From the NCBI RefSeq assembly GCF_007725405.1, contig NZ_CP042163.1, positions 1,240,001 through 1,304,000 on the forward strand: a stretch of DNA of 64,000 bases. Direction: 5' to 3'. Numbering within the stretch: position 1 is the first letter of the stretch; each line of letters starts with the position of its first letter. The position numbers and the translations under genes are program-made. Shown piece after piece: positions 53,006-61,319 of this stretch. This DNA is from Shouchella miscanthi. Its GTDB lineage: Bacteria > Bacillota > Bacilli > Bacillales > Bacillaceae_D. Under the pieces are notes generated by a model, which saw only the letters and a program-made list of their open reading frames with translations, did not search any database and had not been told where the DNA came from.

Positions 53006-54604
53006 ATGGCATTAAGAACATGGGACAAGTTTGACAAGAGCATCATAGAAGAGACACACGGAAGCATTGAGCGGTACCGCGACCTGTACGAAGGTAATCA
53101 TATTGAATTGTTCCCACGCGCTAAACGACTAGCGCAACAAGGCGAGATCACAGACGCAATCGCAGAGGGGAATCATGTAGCACAACAAATACAGACGCCT
53201 TACATCATAGCGAATGTGAGTAAGTTAATACCAGAGATACCTGCGGTACTCGTTGCTCGTTCGATTGGTTCGGTCACATCCTCGCTTTTAAGACGACAAG
53301 AACAGATCGAAGAGCTGGACGACGAAACAGACAGCATGATAGAGGGACCAGATGACAACTCGCTAAATGCTGAAATACTGGACGCGCAACAAGAGATCAT
53401 TGAACAAATTGAGAAGAACAGCAAGCTTCGTACCGAACATTGGACGAACATAGTTCAGCATCAGGTAGATGGTGGTTTGGTTGGTTGTGTATGGATCGAC
53501 GAACTGGGCCCACGTATGGAAATGAAACAGCGTGACGTTTATTTTCCGCACGATGACGATTTGGGTGTAGATCTGGTTTATGATCGCAAGATCTATGACG
53601 ACCGCTATTTACACGTTTACCGTGAACGAGTGGAGAAAGATGGATTGCACACTGAACATCTACTCTTTATGGGTGAGGACAACAGCACTGAGTTTATCCC
53701 TGTTGATGAAGAGGAAGCGAAACAGCTACTTGGTATGAAGGATCTCAAGAAGGTATACAAAGGGCGCAACCGTCCATTTGTTGTGTATTGGGCAAACGAG
53801 AAGACATTCCGAAACCCGCTAGGTCGTAGTTGCCTTAAAGGCATAGAAGGAAAGCAGGATGAAATCAACTGGACACTAACGCGCTCGGCTATAACTTTTG
53901 AGCGTAATGGTAAACCTCGTATCGCAGTGAGTGAAGAAGTATTCAGTAGATTGGAAGAGTTAGCGGCTCAACGCTATGGGGAAGACAACCCGGAGAAAAA
54001 GATTGATCATCGCGATTTAGAGATCACAACGTTTGATGAGAACGGAAAAGCGCTTGAGATCATTCAAATTGATACGAGCAAGATTGGTGACATTGAGACT
54101 GTGCGCAACCTTATGCAGATGGTTCTGTCAGAAACGCGTACAAGCTCAAAGGCGATTGATTACTACTTAGGTGAGTCAACTGGTACCGCATCCGCTCAAA
54201 GTGGTGTAGCGAAGTTCTACGACCTTCTAACATCCATTCTAAAAGCGGAGCAGATACAAAGCGAGTACATCTACTTCCTCCAACAGCTCTATGAAAATAT
54301 TTTGTGGCTCATGGCAGAAGAGGATGAGGCGGTAATGATTGAGGAACCGGACATTGCAATTCGTTCTATGATTCCAATTAGCCGCAAAGAATTGCTGGAA
54401 GAGAACGCGATGGCTTACGAGAAAGGCACGCAGAGCCTTGAAACAACTGTGCGCAACTGTAACCCTCTGGCATCAGAAGAGTGGATACAACAAGAGCTAG
54501 AGCGCTTAGAAATGGCATCAGAAACGCCTAATACATTTGGTGGTGGCACGTTGTCGAGTTACCTTGATAACCGCGACCAACCGTTGACGAGCGATGAAGA
54601 ATGA
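53006..54604 (+). CDS. Portal protein
   Basis: 532 residues. SPP1 gp6/YqbA-type portal: WDKFDKSIIEETHGSIERYRDLYEGNHIELF at the start, core KGIEGKQDEINWTLTRSAITFERNGKPRIAV, and AQSGVAKFYDLLTSILKAEQIQSEYIYFLQQLYENILWL near residue 410. Forms the dodecameric ring at the head vertex. Ten bases after terL, GGAGGTGACAC ribosome site. Confidence 0.92.
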   Translation: MALRTWDKFDKSIIEETHGSIERYRDLYEGNHIELFPRAKRLAQQGEITDAIAEGNHVAQQIQTPYIIANVSKLIPEIPAVLVARSIGSVTSSLLRRQEQIEELDDETDSMIEGPDDNSLNAEILDAQQEIIEQIEKNSKLRTEHWTNIVQHQVDGGLVGCVWIDELGPRMEMKQRDVYFPHDDDLGVDLVYDRKIYDDRYLHVYRERVEKDGLHTEHLLFMGEDNSTEFIPVDEEEAKQLLGMKDLKKVYKGRNRPFVVYWANEKTFRNPLGRSCLKGIEGKQDEINWTLTRSAITFERNGKPRIAVSEEVFSRLEELAAQRYGEDNPEKKIDHRDLEITTFDENGKALEIIQIDTSKIGDIETVRNLMQMVLSETRTSSKAIDYYLGESTGTASAQSGVAKFYDLLTSILKAEQIQSEYIYFLQQLYENILWLMAEEDEAVMIEEPDIAIRSMIPISRKELLEENAMAYEKGTQSLETTVRNCNPLASEEWIQQELERLEMASETPNTFGGGTLSSYLDNRDQPLTSDEE

Positions 54605-55701
54605 ACATTGACCAACTTCTACGCTACTTCTCTGATGCTCTAGAAGACATTTACCGTAACGTCGGTAGTATAGAAGGTTTATCGACCGACAGAGGCGCAC
54701 AGGAGCTTATACGTTCAATCTCTGACACACTCGATAGTTTAGGAATAGCCATTGAAGAAGTCTTGCCTAACGAAATCCTAGAAGCGTATACGTCTGGTTT
54801 GATAACAGGTAATACGCTGCTAAGGGAAGAGGGGTTGGCGGTCGCTGGCATTGTGAAGAGTGACCAAGCGGTTATTCGTCCCATTCTACAGCGTAAGTTA
54901 CACCGAGAGGCTTTATTTGAGATCACAAACAGTGGAATGGAAGACATACGAGCTTCGCTCGAAGTTGCCAAGAGTTATATGGCCGCTGATATTAATCAGG
55001 TCAGACAGACCTTTAAAGATGATATGGCGCGTGGGTCTATTCAAGGTGATCATAATCGCGTGATATCCGCTCGCATCAGCCAGAGATTTAAAGAACATGG
55101 CATTGTCGGTCATCGTACTATTGATGGGAAGCTGTTACCAATCGACTTTTATTCTAGTACAGTGGTTCGAACGAAACTGAGGGACGCTAACACAAAGGGC
55201 GCTGTTAATCGCTACACCGAAAACGGAGTGACAACCGTCAAGATAAGCGGTCAGGGGCAAACGTGTCAGGTATGCGCTCGGTATCAGAACTTAGTCGTAA
55301 GCTTAACAGGTGAGCATGAAGGCTTCGCGTCAATCAATGATAACAATATCAAGCTACCGCCGTTTCATCCGAACTGCCGTTGTACGTGCAGGCCTTTTGT
55401 ATTGGAATACAAGACACCTCGAGAGATTCAGGAAGAAAAAGACCGATGGAAAGCCTTTGATCCTGTAAAGGATGTTCGCTCCCCTACACAAAAGAGAGCG
55501 TATGAAAGAGAGCAAAAACAACGTGTACAACGTAACGCCGAAAAGAAACAATACGCTGAAATGGTCATGTTGCTAGGTGATGATGCCCCTAAGACATTAG
55601 GCGCCTTTAGACGTATGAAGAAAGCCAACTCGCTTAATTTTCGAGATAAGAAAGCAGAAATGCGAGCAATCAAACGAAACGCAAAAGCCTCTAGTGGATA
55701 G
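54601..55701 (+). CDS. Minor head protein (MuF/SPP1 gp7-like)
   Basis: 366 residues, starting by ATGA overlap with the portal gene. C-terminal domain with cysteines and histidine: ISGQGQTCQVCARYQ and LPPFHPNCRCTCRPF, the zinc-like motif of the phage head-morphogenesis (MuF/gp7) family, ejected with DNA in SPP1. Helical N-terminal half and a basic C-terminal tail. Confidence 0.88.
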   Translation: MNIDQLLRYFSDALEDIYRNVGSIEGLSTDRGAQELIRSISDTLDSLGIAIEEVLPNEILEAYTSGLITGNTLLREEGLAVAGIVKSDQAVIRPILQRKLHREALFEITNSGMEDIRASLEVAKSYMAADINQVRQTFKDDMARGSIQGDHNRVISARISQRFKEHGIVGHRTIDGKLLPIDFYSSTVVRTKLRDANTKGAVNRYTENGVTTVKISGQGQTCQVCARYQNLVVSLTGEHEGFASINDNNIKLPPFHPNCRCTCRPFVLEYKTPREIQEEKDRWKAFDPVKDVRSPTQKRAYEREQKQRVQRNAEKKQYAEMVMLLGDDAPKTLGAFRRMKKANSLNFRDKKAEMRAIKRNAKASSG

Positions 55702-55796
55702 TGGCTTATTTGTCGTGTCAAACCGTGCTGGGACACTATAAACATGTACGAGTAACGGGATCGCACACCAGACGTGCAGACGAAAGGAGAAAGATT

Positions 55797-56471
55797 ATGT
55801 TTGCTAAACCATTGTTTAAGAAAAGAGCGCTACGTTTAGATATGAACCTTCAAATGTTTGCTGATGGTGGTAAGGATGATGATCCAGACGACGACCAAGG
55901 GGACGATACTCCTGACCTCGCCGAGTTACTGAAGAATCCAGAATTTAAAAAGCAATATGAAGCAGACATGAAGGGGAAACTAGGGAAGCGACTGAAAAAA
56001 TATAAAGACGTTGACCTAGAAGAATATGAGCGCCTTAAACAAGAAGCCGCAAGCAAGGAAGATCCAGACGACGAAGAGGATGACAATAAAGCAGACTCTA
56101 AGTTGGACGAGTATGGAAAGCGTCTCGCCCGCGCTGAACGTAAAGAGAAGAGGGCAGCGGTCAAAGAATACGCTATGGAAAATAAGTTCAACGCTAAACT
56201 CGCAACGAAGCTTATCAGTATTGATGAGATTGAGTTGGATGATGATGGCGAACCAACGAACTTAGAGGAGCTATTCGAAGACCTAGCAGAAGAGTTTCCA
56301 GAGTACTTCACTGAAAAAGAGGAGGAAGAGGAACCTTCTAAATCTGGTTATGGACCAGGAGTGAAACAAAAGAATAATAGTAGAACGAAAAAGCCAGATG
56401 GTTACGAGGTTGGTAAAAGTTCTTACGCTCGTATCCAAGCAAGACGAAACAAAAATCGGAAAGGGGAATAA
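55797..56471 (+). CDS. Scaffold protein (DUF4355-like)
   Basis: 224 residues. ATG 55797 after AAAGGAG; the frame is open from 55701 but has no ribosome site there. Features of phage scaffolds: NLQMFADGG near the start, a strongly acidic region, LKNPEFKKQYEADMKGKLGKRLKKYKDVDLEEYERLKQE, long coiled coil and a basic C-terminus. Guides capsid assembly and is then lost. Confidence 0.85.
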   Translation: MFAKPLFKKRALRLDMNLQMFADGGKDDDPDDDQGDDTPDLAELLKNPEFKKQYEADMKGKLGKRLKKYKDVDLEEYERLKQEAASKEDPDDEEDDNKADSKLDEYGKRLARAERKEKRAAVKEYAMENKFNAKLATKLISIDEIELDDDGEPTNLEELFEDLAEEFPEYFTEKEEEEEPSKSGYGPGVKQKNNSRTKKPDGYEVGKSSYARIQARRNKNRKGE

Positions 56472-56474
56472 CAC

Positions 56475-56864
56475 ATGTCTTATACGTTAAAACACGGCCG
56501 TACTGAATTTAAAGGCGGTATCAATATCCTCGCTTCGCGAGATTTGCAGTGGACTGAACACGGTATTACGCTCGATGCAGAGCATACAGGAGCGAAATAC
56601 TTACCTGTTGGAACGCCAGTTTGTCGGAACCTTGGGACTGGTAAATACGAGGTTTATTCAGATGGCGAAGAGGGATCAAAACCAGAGGGGTATGATGATT
56701 TTGCGTTATTAAATGTTGATGTAAACGTTGATGGTAAGCATGACGTCATCATTGGTGAGGTACTTATCAAAGCATCAGTTTATGAAGCAAAGCTTCCTGA
56801 TACGGTAACAGAGAAATTCAAAGAACTTACAAGACCGCTTATTCGCTATATAAAACACATCTAA
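56475..56864 (+). CDS. Putative head decoration protein
   Basis: 129 residues, 3 bases after the scaffold. Strand-rich (TEHGITLDAEHTGAKYLPVGTPVC ... DVIIGEVLIKASVYEAKLPDT), like gpD-type or PBSX head-stabilising proteins located between scaffold and major capsid genes. Assigned from position and fold pattern. Confidence 0.65.
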   Translation: MSYTLKHGRTEFKGGINILASRDLQWTEHGITLDAEHTGAKYLPVGTPVCRNLGTGKYEVYSDGEEGSKPEGYDDFALLNVDVNVDGKHDVIIGEVLIKASVYEAKLPDTVTEKFKELTRPLIRYIKHI

Positions 56865-56887
56865 ACGCCAAACAAGGCGTATTTTTT
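56865..56887 (+). terminator. Short hairpin with T run before the capsid gene
   Basis: 5-bp GC-rich stem ACGCC/GGCGT (56865-56869 with 56876-56880), then six T. Weak terminator or attenuator between decoration and capsid genes, perhaps tuning capsid over-production. Confidence 0.55.
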
Positions 56888-56913
56888 ATGTTTAAAAACG
56901 AGGAGGAAACAAA

Positions 56914-57930
56914 ATGCCAGGTATTACACACTTAGAAGAATTCCAACAGCCAGCGCTTCGTGCGTTGGTCGATGAGTCGGAGCAAGATGCTCCCATTTCA
57001 TTTGCAGATCGCTTTTTGCCAACAGAGCCCGTGTTCTCGCGTAACTTCGCTGGTGACATCATCAAGACAAATAATTTCCTAGCCGGTTACATCGGGAAAG
57101 GTTCAGAACCACCGACCGTTGATCGTAACGAAATGGCTTCGTACATGGGCGAAATTGCCCAGTTCGGTCTACAAGACATTGTAACGTATAGCGAGATTGA
57201 GGCGCTTCATGAGGCAATGAATAATGCTCGCTATCAAGATGCTGTTGATCGTATTACGGTACGTGCTGTAGATATTGTGGATGCGACGCGCCGCCTTATT
57301 CAATTGGCGAAAGCTGAGGCACTTTGTAAAGGAGAGTTATCTACTAACCGTAACAAAATTAAGTTTGATTTCGACTTTGGCATCCCCGCTGAAAACAAAG
57401 TAGCTCTTACAGGTGGCAATGATTTTAGTTCTCCTGACTTTGATATCTTAGGGTTCTTAGAAGAGCAAGTGCAAGCCTATTCAGATTTGAATCGCCGTCT
57501 GCCTGAAACCATGCTGTTGTCTCGTCAGGTTCTTCAAATGATGTTAAAGAACGAGCAAATTATTGCAGAGGCTGGACGTTCAGAGGGTTCTAATCGTGCA
57601 TCCCAAGCAAATTTAAATAACGTGCTGCAAGAATTTGGTTTACCTTCAATTGAGGTAGTGCTAGACCGAGCTATAACGTATAAGGATAACGAAACCTCAA
57701 GCATTCTTACGAATGAGTTCCTACCTGTTAATCGGATTGTTATGGCTTCAAGCGGCGCAGGCAAATACTTACTTGGCCCAACGCTAGAAAATAACTTTCA
57801 ACCAGGTATTTTGTTGACAGCAGAAGATCAAAAGAAACCAGTACAATCTGTCGTTGAGACGGTAGGTGCCGGGTTCCCTGTACTCGAAAACCCATTCTTA
57901 GTTAAACACTTGGATGTATTCACACCATAA
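56914..57930 (+). CDS. Major capsid protein
   Basis: 338 residues, major capsid protein of the gpE/HK97-like fold used by PBSX/SPP1-like phages: TEPVFSRNFAGDIIKTNNFLAGYIGKGSEPP, YQDAVDRITVRAVDIVDATRRLIQLAKAEALCKGEL and the C-terminal GAGFPVLENPFLVKHLDVF. Forms the icosahedral shell. AGGAGG ribosome site. Confidence 0.9.
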   Translation: MPGITHLEEFQQPALRALVDESEQDAPISFADRFLPTEPVFSRNFAGDIIKTNNFLAGYIGKGSEPPTVDRNEMASYMGEIAQFGLQDIVTYSEIEALHEAMNNARYQDAVDRITVRAVDIVDATRRLIQLAKAEALCKGELSTNRNKIKFDFDFGIPAENKVALTGGNDFSSPDFDILGFLEEQVQAYSDLNRRLPETMLLSRQVLQMMLKNEQIIAEAGRSEGSNRASQANLNNVLQEFGLPSIEVVLDRAITYKDNETSSILTNEFLPVNRIVMASSGAGKYLLGPTLENNFQPGILLTAEDQKKPVQSVVETVGAGFPVLENPFLVKHLDVFTP

Positions 57931-57941
57931 GGAGGTAGCGC

Positions 57942-58199
57942 ATGTCTAAACATACTGTCGAAGTATTAGATGCCATTGTTGATGGAAAAAAGAAAGGCGA
58001 AAAGCTGGATATTGATACAAAGTCAGCGAAGTACCTTGAATCAATCCATTACGTTAAAATCATCGGACCTGTGAAAGAAGAGAATAAGCAGAAGGATGAT
58101 GAAAAGAAGGAGGATTCAGATGCCGAAGCCAAGCAAGGGGACTCCGAAGGACATGAGGCTCAAGAAAAACAAAAGGAAAAAGGGCAGAAAAAGAAGTAG
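57942..58199 (+). CDS. Small charged head protein
   Basis: 85 residues. N-terminal compact domain (TVEVLDAIVDGKKKGEKLDIDTKSAKYLESIHYVKII), then a Lys/Glu-rich disordered tail of 40 residues. Located after the capsid gene like YqbF-type proteins. Function unknown; possibly head completion. Confidence 0.7.
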   Translation: MSKHTVEVLDAIVDGKKKGEKLDIDTKSAKYLESIHYVKIIGPVKEENKQKDDEKKEDSDAEAKQGDSEGHEAQEKQKEKGQKKK

Positions 58200-58208
58200 G
58201 TGATTGGA

Positions 58209-58541
58209 ATGGACTATGAGTCTATAAACGCTTATCTCGCTCAAATGCCCTTTACAGGCTTATATGATGGGTTATCGTCCGATGACAAGGTAAAGCATGT
58301 TTTCAATGCGCAGGAGGTACTTAAAGCGCACTTCCGTCCATCTTTGTTATCTGAGCGTGCTGTAGCCTTACAACTCTTGTATATGCTTGAAGGAGAGGAA
58401 GAGGAATACGCTAAGCTTCGAAGGCAAGGAGTGTCCTCTTTTTCTACCAATCGCGTGTCTGCTTCTTTATCAGGAAACGGAATTGCCCCAGAAGTGAAGG
58501 CTTTGCTTAAGTCTAAAGGTAGAGTGGGTCGGCTACAATGA
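58209..58541 (+). CDS. Head-tail connector, YqbG/gp15-like
   Basis: 110 residues, ATG 58209 after AGGTG; GTG 58200 also possible. Helical (YESINAYLAQMPFTGLYDGLSSDDKVKHVFNAQEVLKAHFRP). Position just after the capsid gene and before the tail completion proteins fits head-tail joining. Confidence 0.72.
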   Translation: MDYESINAYLAQMPFTGLYDGLSSDDKVKHVFNAQEVLKAHFRPSLLSERAVALQLLYMLEGEEEEYAKLRRQGVSSFSTNRVSASLSGNGIAPEVKALLKSKGRVGRLQ

Positions 58542-58879
58542 AACCTCCTATGAGAGACGATGTAGTCGTCATGACAACGCAATTAGATGAAAATGGCAAT
58601 CCTATTACTGACAATCGCGGTCGCCCTATAGCACCTAAAGAAACACCGACAAAAGCGCGTATCACAAACAAAGTTAGGGTCGTGCGTAACCGTCAGGGTG
58701 TGGAAGAGAAAACGAGTATTGAATTTGACTTACCGCCTGATGTTGAATTCGGTTTCGACTCAACCATTTCGTATACAGACACATTCGGCCAAGAGCGCAA
58801 GGCTCAGGTTGTTAACTGGGAAGAGTCAACGAACCTTAGCGGTTCGAAGGTCTATTTCAGGACGGTGTACGGTGGCTAG
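58538..58879 (+). CDS. Head closure / head-tail joining protein (YqbH-like)
   Basis: 113 residues, overlaps the previous stop (ATGA). Strand-rich: VVVMTTQLDENGNPITDNRGRPIAP, EKTSIEFDLPPDVEFGFDSTISYTDTFGQE. Matches YqbH/DUF3599-type proteins located at the head-tail interface; the role is inferred. Confidence 0.75.
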   Translation: MKPPMRDDVVVMTTQLDENGNPITDNRGRPIAPKETPTKARITNKVRVVRNRQGVEEKTSIEFDLPPDVEFGFDSTISYTDTFGQERKAQVVNWEESTNLSGSKVYFRTVYGG

Positions 58880-59354
58880 ACGCGATTTTATGAGTGTTCA
58901 ATGGCGAGGGTTGAAAGAGCTTGAAAAAGAGTTTAAGGCGATGCCTAAGAGGTTTGAGCGTGCAGCCATTCAAGAGCTAGGCAAGTACAGTTCGTTGCTT
59001 GAAGAAGGCACCAAAGCACTTGTACATCATGACGAAGGGGATTTAGAGGACTCTATCTCCTTTGATCCACCTAAGAAAAAGGGTCAAGGCTTTGAATTCG
59101 AAGGTGGTTCTTCTTCGAAGTACGCTTTAAGAAGACATTATGAACCTCCTAGAATGGGTGTACACGACAAGTTGCCGGGCGATAACTATTACGTTGGTGG
59201 TAGAGGGCGAAGAACGCACAATAAACCAGCGTGGCGAGGCGAAAGGGCAGGAAGACTTTATTTAGAGCGAGCTATCCGTGTAACGGATAAAGATTTCCAA
59301 CGAACGGGAGAGCGCATTTTAGAACGAACCATGGATAGGAGGGGGCGCAAGTGA
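58872..59354 (+). CDS. HK97 gp10-like tail component (YqbI-like)
   Basis: 160 residues, GTG 58872 in frame with the protein MARRDFMSVQWRGLKELEKEF, overlapping the previous gene by 8 bases. EFKAMPKRFERAAIQELGKYSSLLEEGTKALVHHDEGDLEDSI is the HK97 gp10 family pattern. Tail-completion role known only by family. Confidence 0.78.
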   Translation: MARRDFMSVQWRGLKELEKEFKAMPKRFERAAIQELGKYSSLLEEGTKALVHHDEGDLEDSISFDPPKKKGQGFEFEGGSSSKYALRRHYEPPRMGVHDKLPGDNYYVGGRGRRTHNKPAWRGERAGRLYLERAIRVTDKDFQRTGERILERTMDRRGRK

Positions 59355-59761
59355 TACAGGCTTGGATGCGTGAAGAGTTAGCTAGGGCTTTACCTAAGTT
59401 CACGTGGACGTTTGACCAGTATACAGCAAAAGACCATACTGGCACTGTCTATAGCGAAGGTGGATTACGTCCCTCATCAAGCGAAATTATGATGCGATAC
59501 CCTAACTATCAGGTTTGGATACGCTCTTCTGATTGGGATTTAGCGCAACACGCAGCATATAAGGTATTCGATCTTTTCCACCGCCGAGGTTTAGATCGTA
59601 ATTTTGATATATCAATAGACGACGGGATAGAGAAAAAGAGCTATCGCGTCTTTTTAATGTCCGCAGTTCAAGACCCGATACAAATCGGTCTAGAGGGCGA
59701 TCTCATGCAATGGTCCATCAACTTTGATGTGACTCTATTAGAAATCAAGGAGGAATTATAA
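59351..59761 (+). CDS. Tail terminator/minor tail protein (YqbJ-like)
   Basis: 136 residues, GTG start overlapping the previous stop by 4 bases. Mixed alpha/beta. Position before the tail-tube gene is that of the tail terminator. No motif beyond this. Confidence 0.7.
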   Translation: MIQAWMREELARALPKFTWTFDQYTAKDHTGTVYSEGGLRPSSSEIMMRYPNYQVWIRSSDWDLAQHAAYKVFDLFHRRGLDRNFDISIDDGIEKKSYRVFLMSAVQDPIQIGLEGDLMQWSINFDVTLLEIKEEL

Positions 59762-60324
59762 TGCCAGAATTTAATCCATATGACATTCCGTTTGGTCCAG
59801 CAACTTTTATCATTGATGAGGGTTTAGATAGCGAAATTCGTTTTGATGGTGTAGATGAAATGCAAAACGAAGGTGGAGAGGTGACACTCACACCAGAAAC
59901 TGAAGACATCGTTATTTTAGATTACGGAAATACAGCATGGGATAAACGTTTAGTTGGATGGGAAGCAGAGGTGGTTGTTTCAGCAGCACGTCAGACGCTT
60001 AAAATCTTACACGCAGCTATGTCTTTTGCGAGCGAGGTTGAGGGTACTGATGGGCGAGTAATAGGACTGCAAGATGCAAAAATTGGTTCATCTGCCAGGG
60101 AACGAGCACGCACCTTAACAATTCGTCCGAGAAATGCATCTGATTCGTCTCAAGATATTTATCTCTATAAAGTTGCGGCGATTGGCGATTTTAACCGATC
60201 ATTTGGCAACGAGCAAGGTAATGTGCCGATGACATTTTCCGTATTTCCTAAAGACGGCGCAGACCCAACAAAGGACGGAAACTATTTCTATATTGGTGAT
60301 CGTTCGGGATTAGATACGCCCTAA
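59761..60324 (+). CDS. Major tail (tube) protein
   Basis: 187 residues, starting at the stop of the previous gene. SPP1 gp17.1-like tail tube: DEMQNEGGEVTLTPETEDIVILDYGNTAWDKRLVGWEAEVVVSA and the C-terminal YKVAAIGDFNRSFGNEQGNVPMTFSVFP. It ends in CCC-TAA. A longer form made by +1 frameshift at this site would add 30 residues; see the next entry. Confidence 0.88.
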   Translation: MPEFNPYDIPFGPATFIIDEGLDSEIRFDGVDEMQNEGGEVTLTPETEDIVILDYGNTAWDKRLVGWEAEVVVSAARQTLKILHAAMSFASEVEGTDGRVIGLQDAKIGSSARERARTLTIRPRNASDSSQDIYLYKVAAIGDFNRSFGNEQGNVPMTFSVFPKDGADPTKDGNYFYIGDRSGLDTP

Positions 60325-60415
60325 TGAGCCCCAACCGGATCCTGAGCCACAACCTGAACTACAACCAGAAGAGCCGGACGGGGAACCAGAAGAACCGATA
60401 GAAGAAGACGAATAA
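60316..60415 (+). other. Predicted +1 frameshift and acidic Pro-rich tail extension
   Basis: The tail-tube gene ends with CCC TAA (60319-60324). A +1 step reads NEPQPDPEPQPE and further Glu/Pro-rich residues, 30 codons to TAA at 60413-60415, with no start or ribosome site of its own. In SPP1 a minority long form of gp17.1 arises by +1 frameshift at the gene end, and +1 events at proline codons are known in Listeria phage PSA. The composition and position make the same event likely here, yielding a 217-residue protein. Confidence 0.75.
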
Positions 60416-60432
60416 AGGGGCTTATGCCCCTT
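60415..60432 (+). other. Hairpin after the frameshift tail
   Basis: Perfect 7-bp GC-rich stem (60415-60421 with 60426-60432), four-base loop, without a T run. It lies beyond the extension stop and so is not a normal frameshift stimulator, but could slow polymerase or protect mRNA. Confidence 0.45.
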
Positions 60433-60452
60433 ATCTATTAGGAGGAAGTTAA

Positions 60453-60923
60453 ATGACAACAATCTCGTTAAAAGTAAAAGGTGAAGAAGGCGAAGTAAAG
60501 AAGGTTAACCATGAAATTGAAGCGATTGGCGTATTTCAATTAGAAAAAGCAATGCGGACTCTAAAAGAAATCTTTGACGTTTTACAGCAAGACGAACAGC
60601 TATTAAACGTTGTAAATGATTTCTTGGAAGAATCAGAAGGCATGAGTGATGAACAAATGGTACAAAAACTAGTATCGTCGTTTGAAACATTGACAGTTAA
60701 ATTGCCTGGTAAAGCTGTTGAACTCTTATCTGTCTTATCTAATATCGACTTAGAGACATTACGTGAACAAAAGGTGTTGGACGTATTCGACATTTTTGAA
60801 GCAGTTGTAGAAGAAAATGATGTGGAGAAGTTGGTTAAACGTGCAAAAAAGTCTTTGGGCGTCGCCAAGAAGGCGTTCAAATTCCTCAAGAAAGAGAAGA
60901 AAGAAGAGGAGACGTCAGCTTAG
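60453..60923 (+). CDS. Tail assembly chaperone, short form (gpG-like)
   Basis: 156 residues. N-terminal strand region and helices (FQLEKAMRTLKEIFDVLQQDEQLLNVVNDFLEESEG), basic tail. Located between tail tube and tape measure like gpG/gp17.5 of SPP1-type phages. AGGAGGAAG ribosome site. Contains a classical A-AAA-AAG slippery heptamer at 60845-60851. Confidence 0.85.
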   Translation: MTTISLKVKGEEGEVKKVNHEIEAIGVFQLEKAMRTLKEIFDVLQQDEQLLNVVNDFLEESEGMSDEQMVQKLVSSFETLTVKLPGKAVELLSVLSNIDLETLREQKVLDVFDIFEAVVEENDVEKLVKRAKKSLGVAKKAFKFLKKEKKEEETSA

Positions 60924-61264
60924 AGGAGGCTTTTGGCTATAAATTAGCCAACAAATTAGGTGGTTATAATCAAATTAAACAAATGTCGGCGATGACTCTC
61001 TTAGGCTTTATGGATACTGCACTAACAGAGGATGAAAGCAAAGCAGATCAAGAGCGTCAGCGTATGTATATTGAATATCTCATGATGGTACATGCGCGTA
61101 CTCCACAAACAAAAGAGGAGAAGAAGGCGCAAGATAAATTCGCGCAAGAGCTTAAGCCGAAAGAGTTTATCCAACAAAAGAAAGGCCCTGCGAAGGTCTA
61201 TAAGTGGGATGAAGGTCTCATGAACAGACTTAAAGCGGAACAACAAAAAAGGCTGAATATGTAG
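60453..61264 (+). CDS. Tail assembly chaperone, -1 frameshift fusion (gpGT-like)
   Basis: After the zero-frame A AAA AAG (60845-60851) the -1 frame is open to 61264. The fusion keeps the first 133 residues and adds about 137 more, including SLEEAFGYKLANKL and a helical basic tail ending RLKAEQQKRLNM. Without slippage this region would need the ATG at 60983, which has no clear ribosome site. Lambda gpG/gpGT and many other long-tailed phages use the same scheme. Confidence 0.78.
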
Positions 61265-61290
61265 TCTTTTCTGCTTATTACTCGTATACT
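61262..61290 (+). promoter_or_regulatory. Possible promoter of the inserted gene
   Basis: -10-like TATACT at 61285-61290, with a weak -35-like TAGTCT 17 bases upstream. If real, the inserted gene at 61320 has its own expression in the lysogen. Confidence 0.35.
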
Positions 61291-61319
61291 AGTTATATGA
61301 ATAAGCGGAGGTGTTTCTT

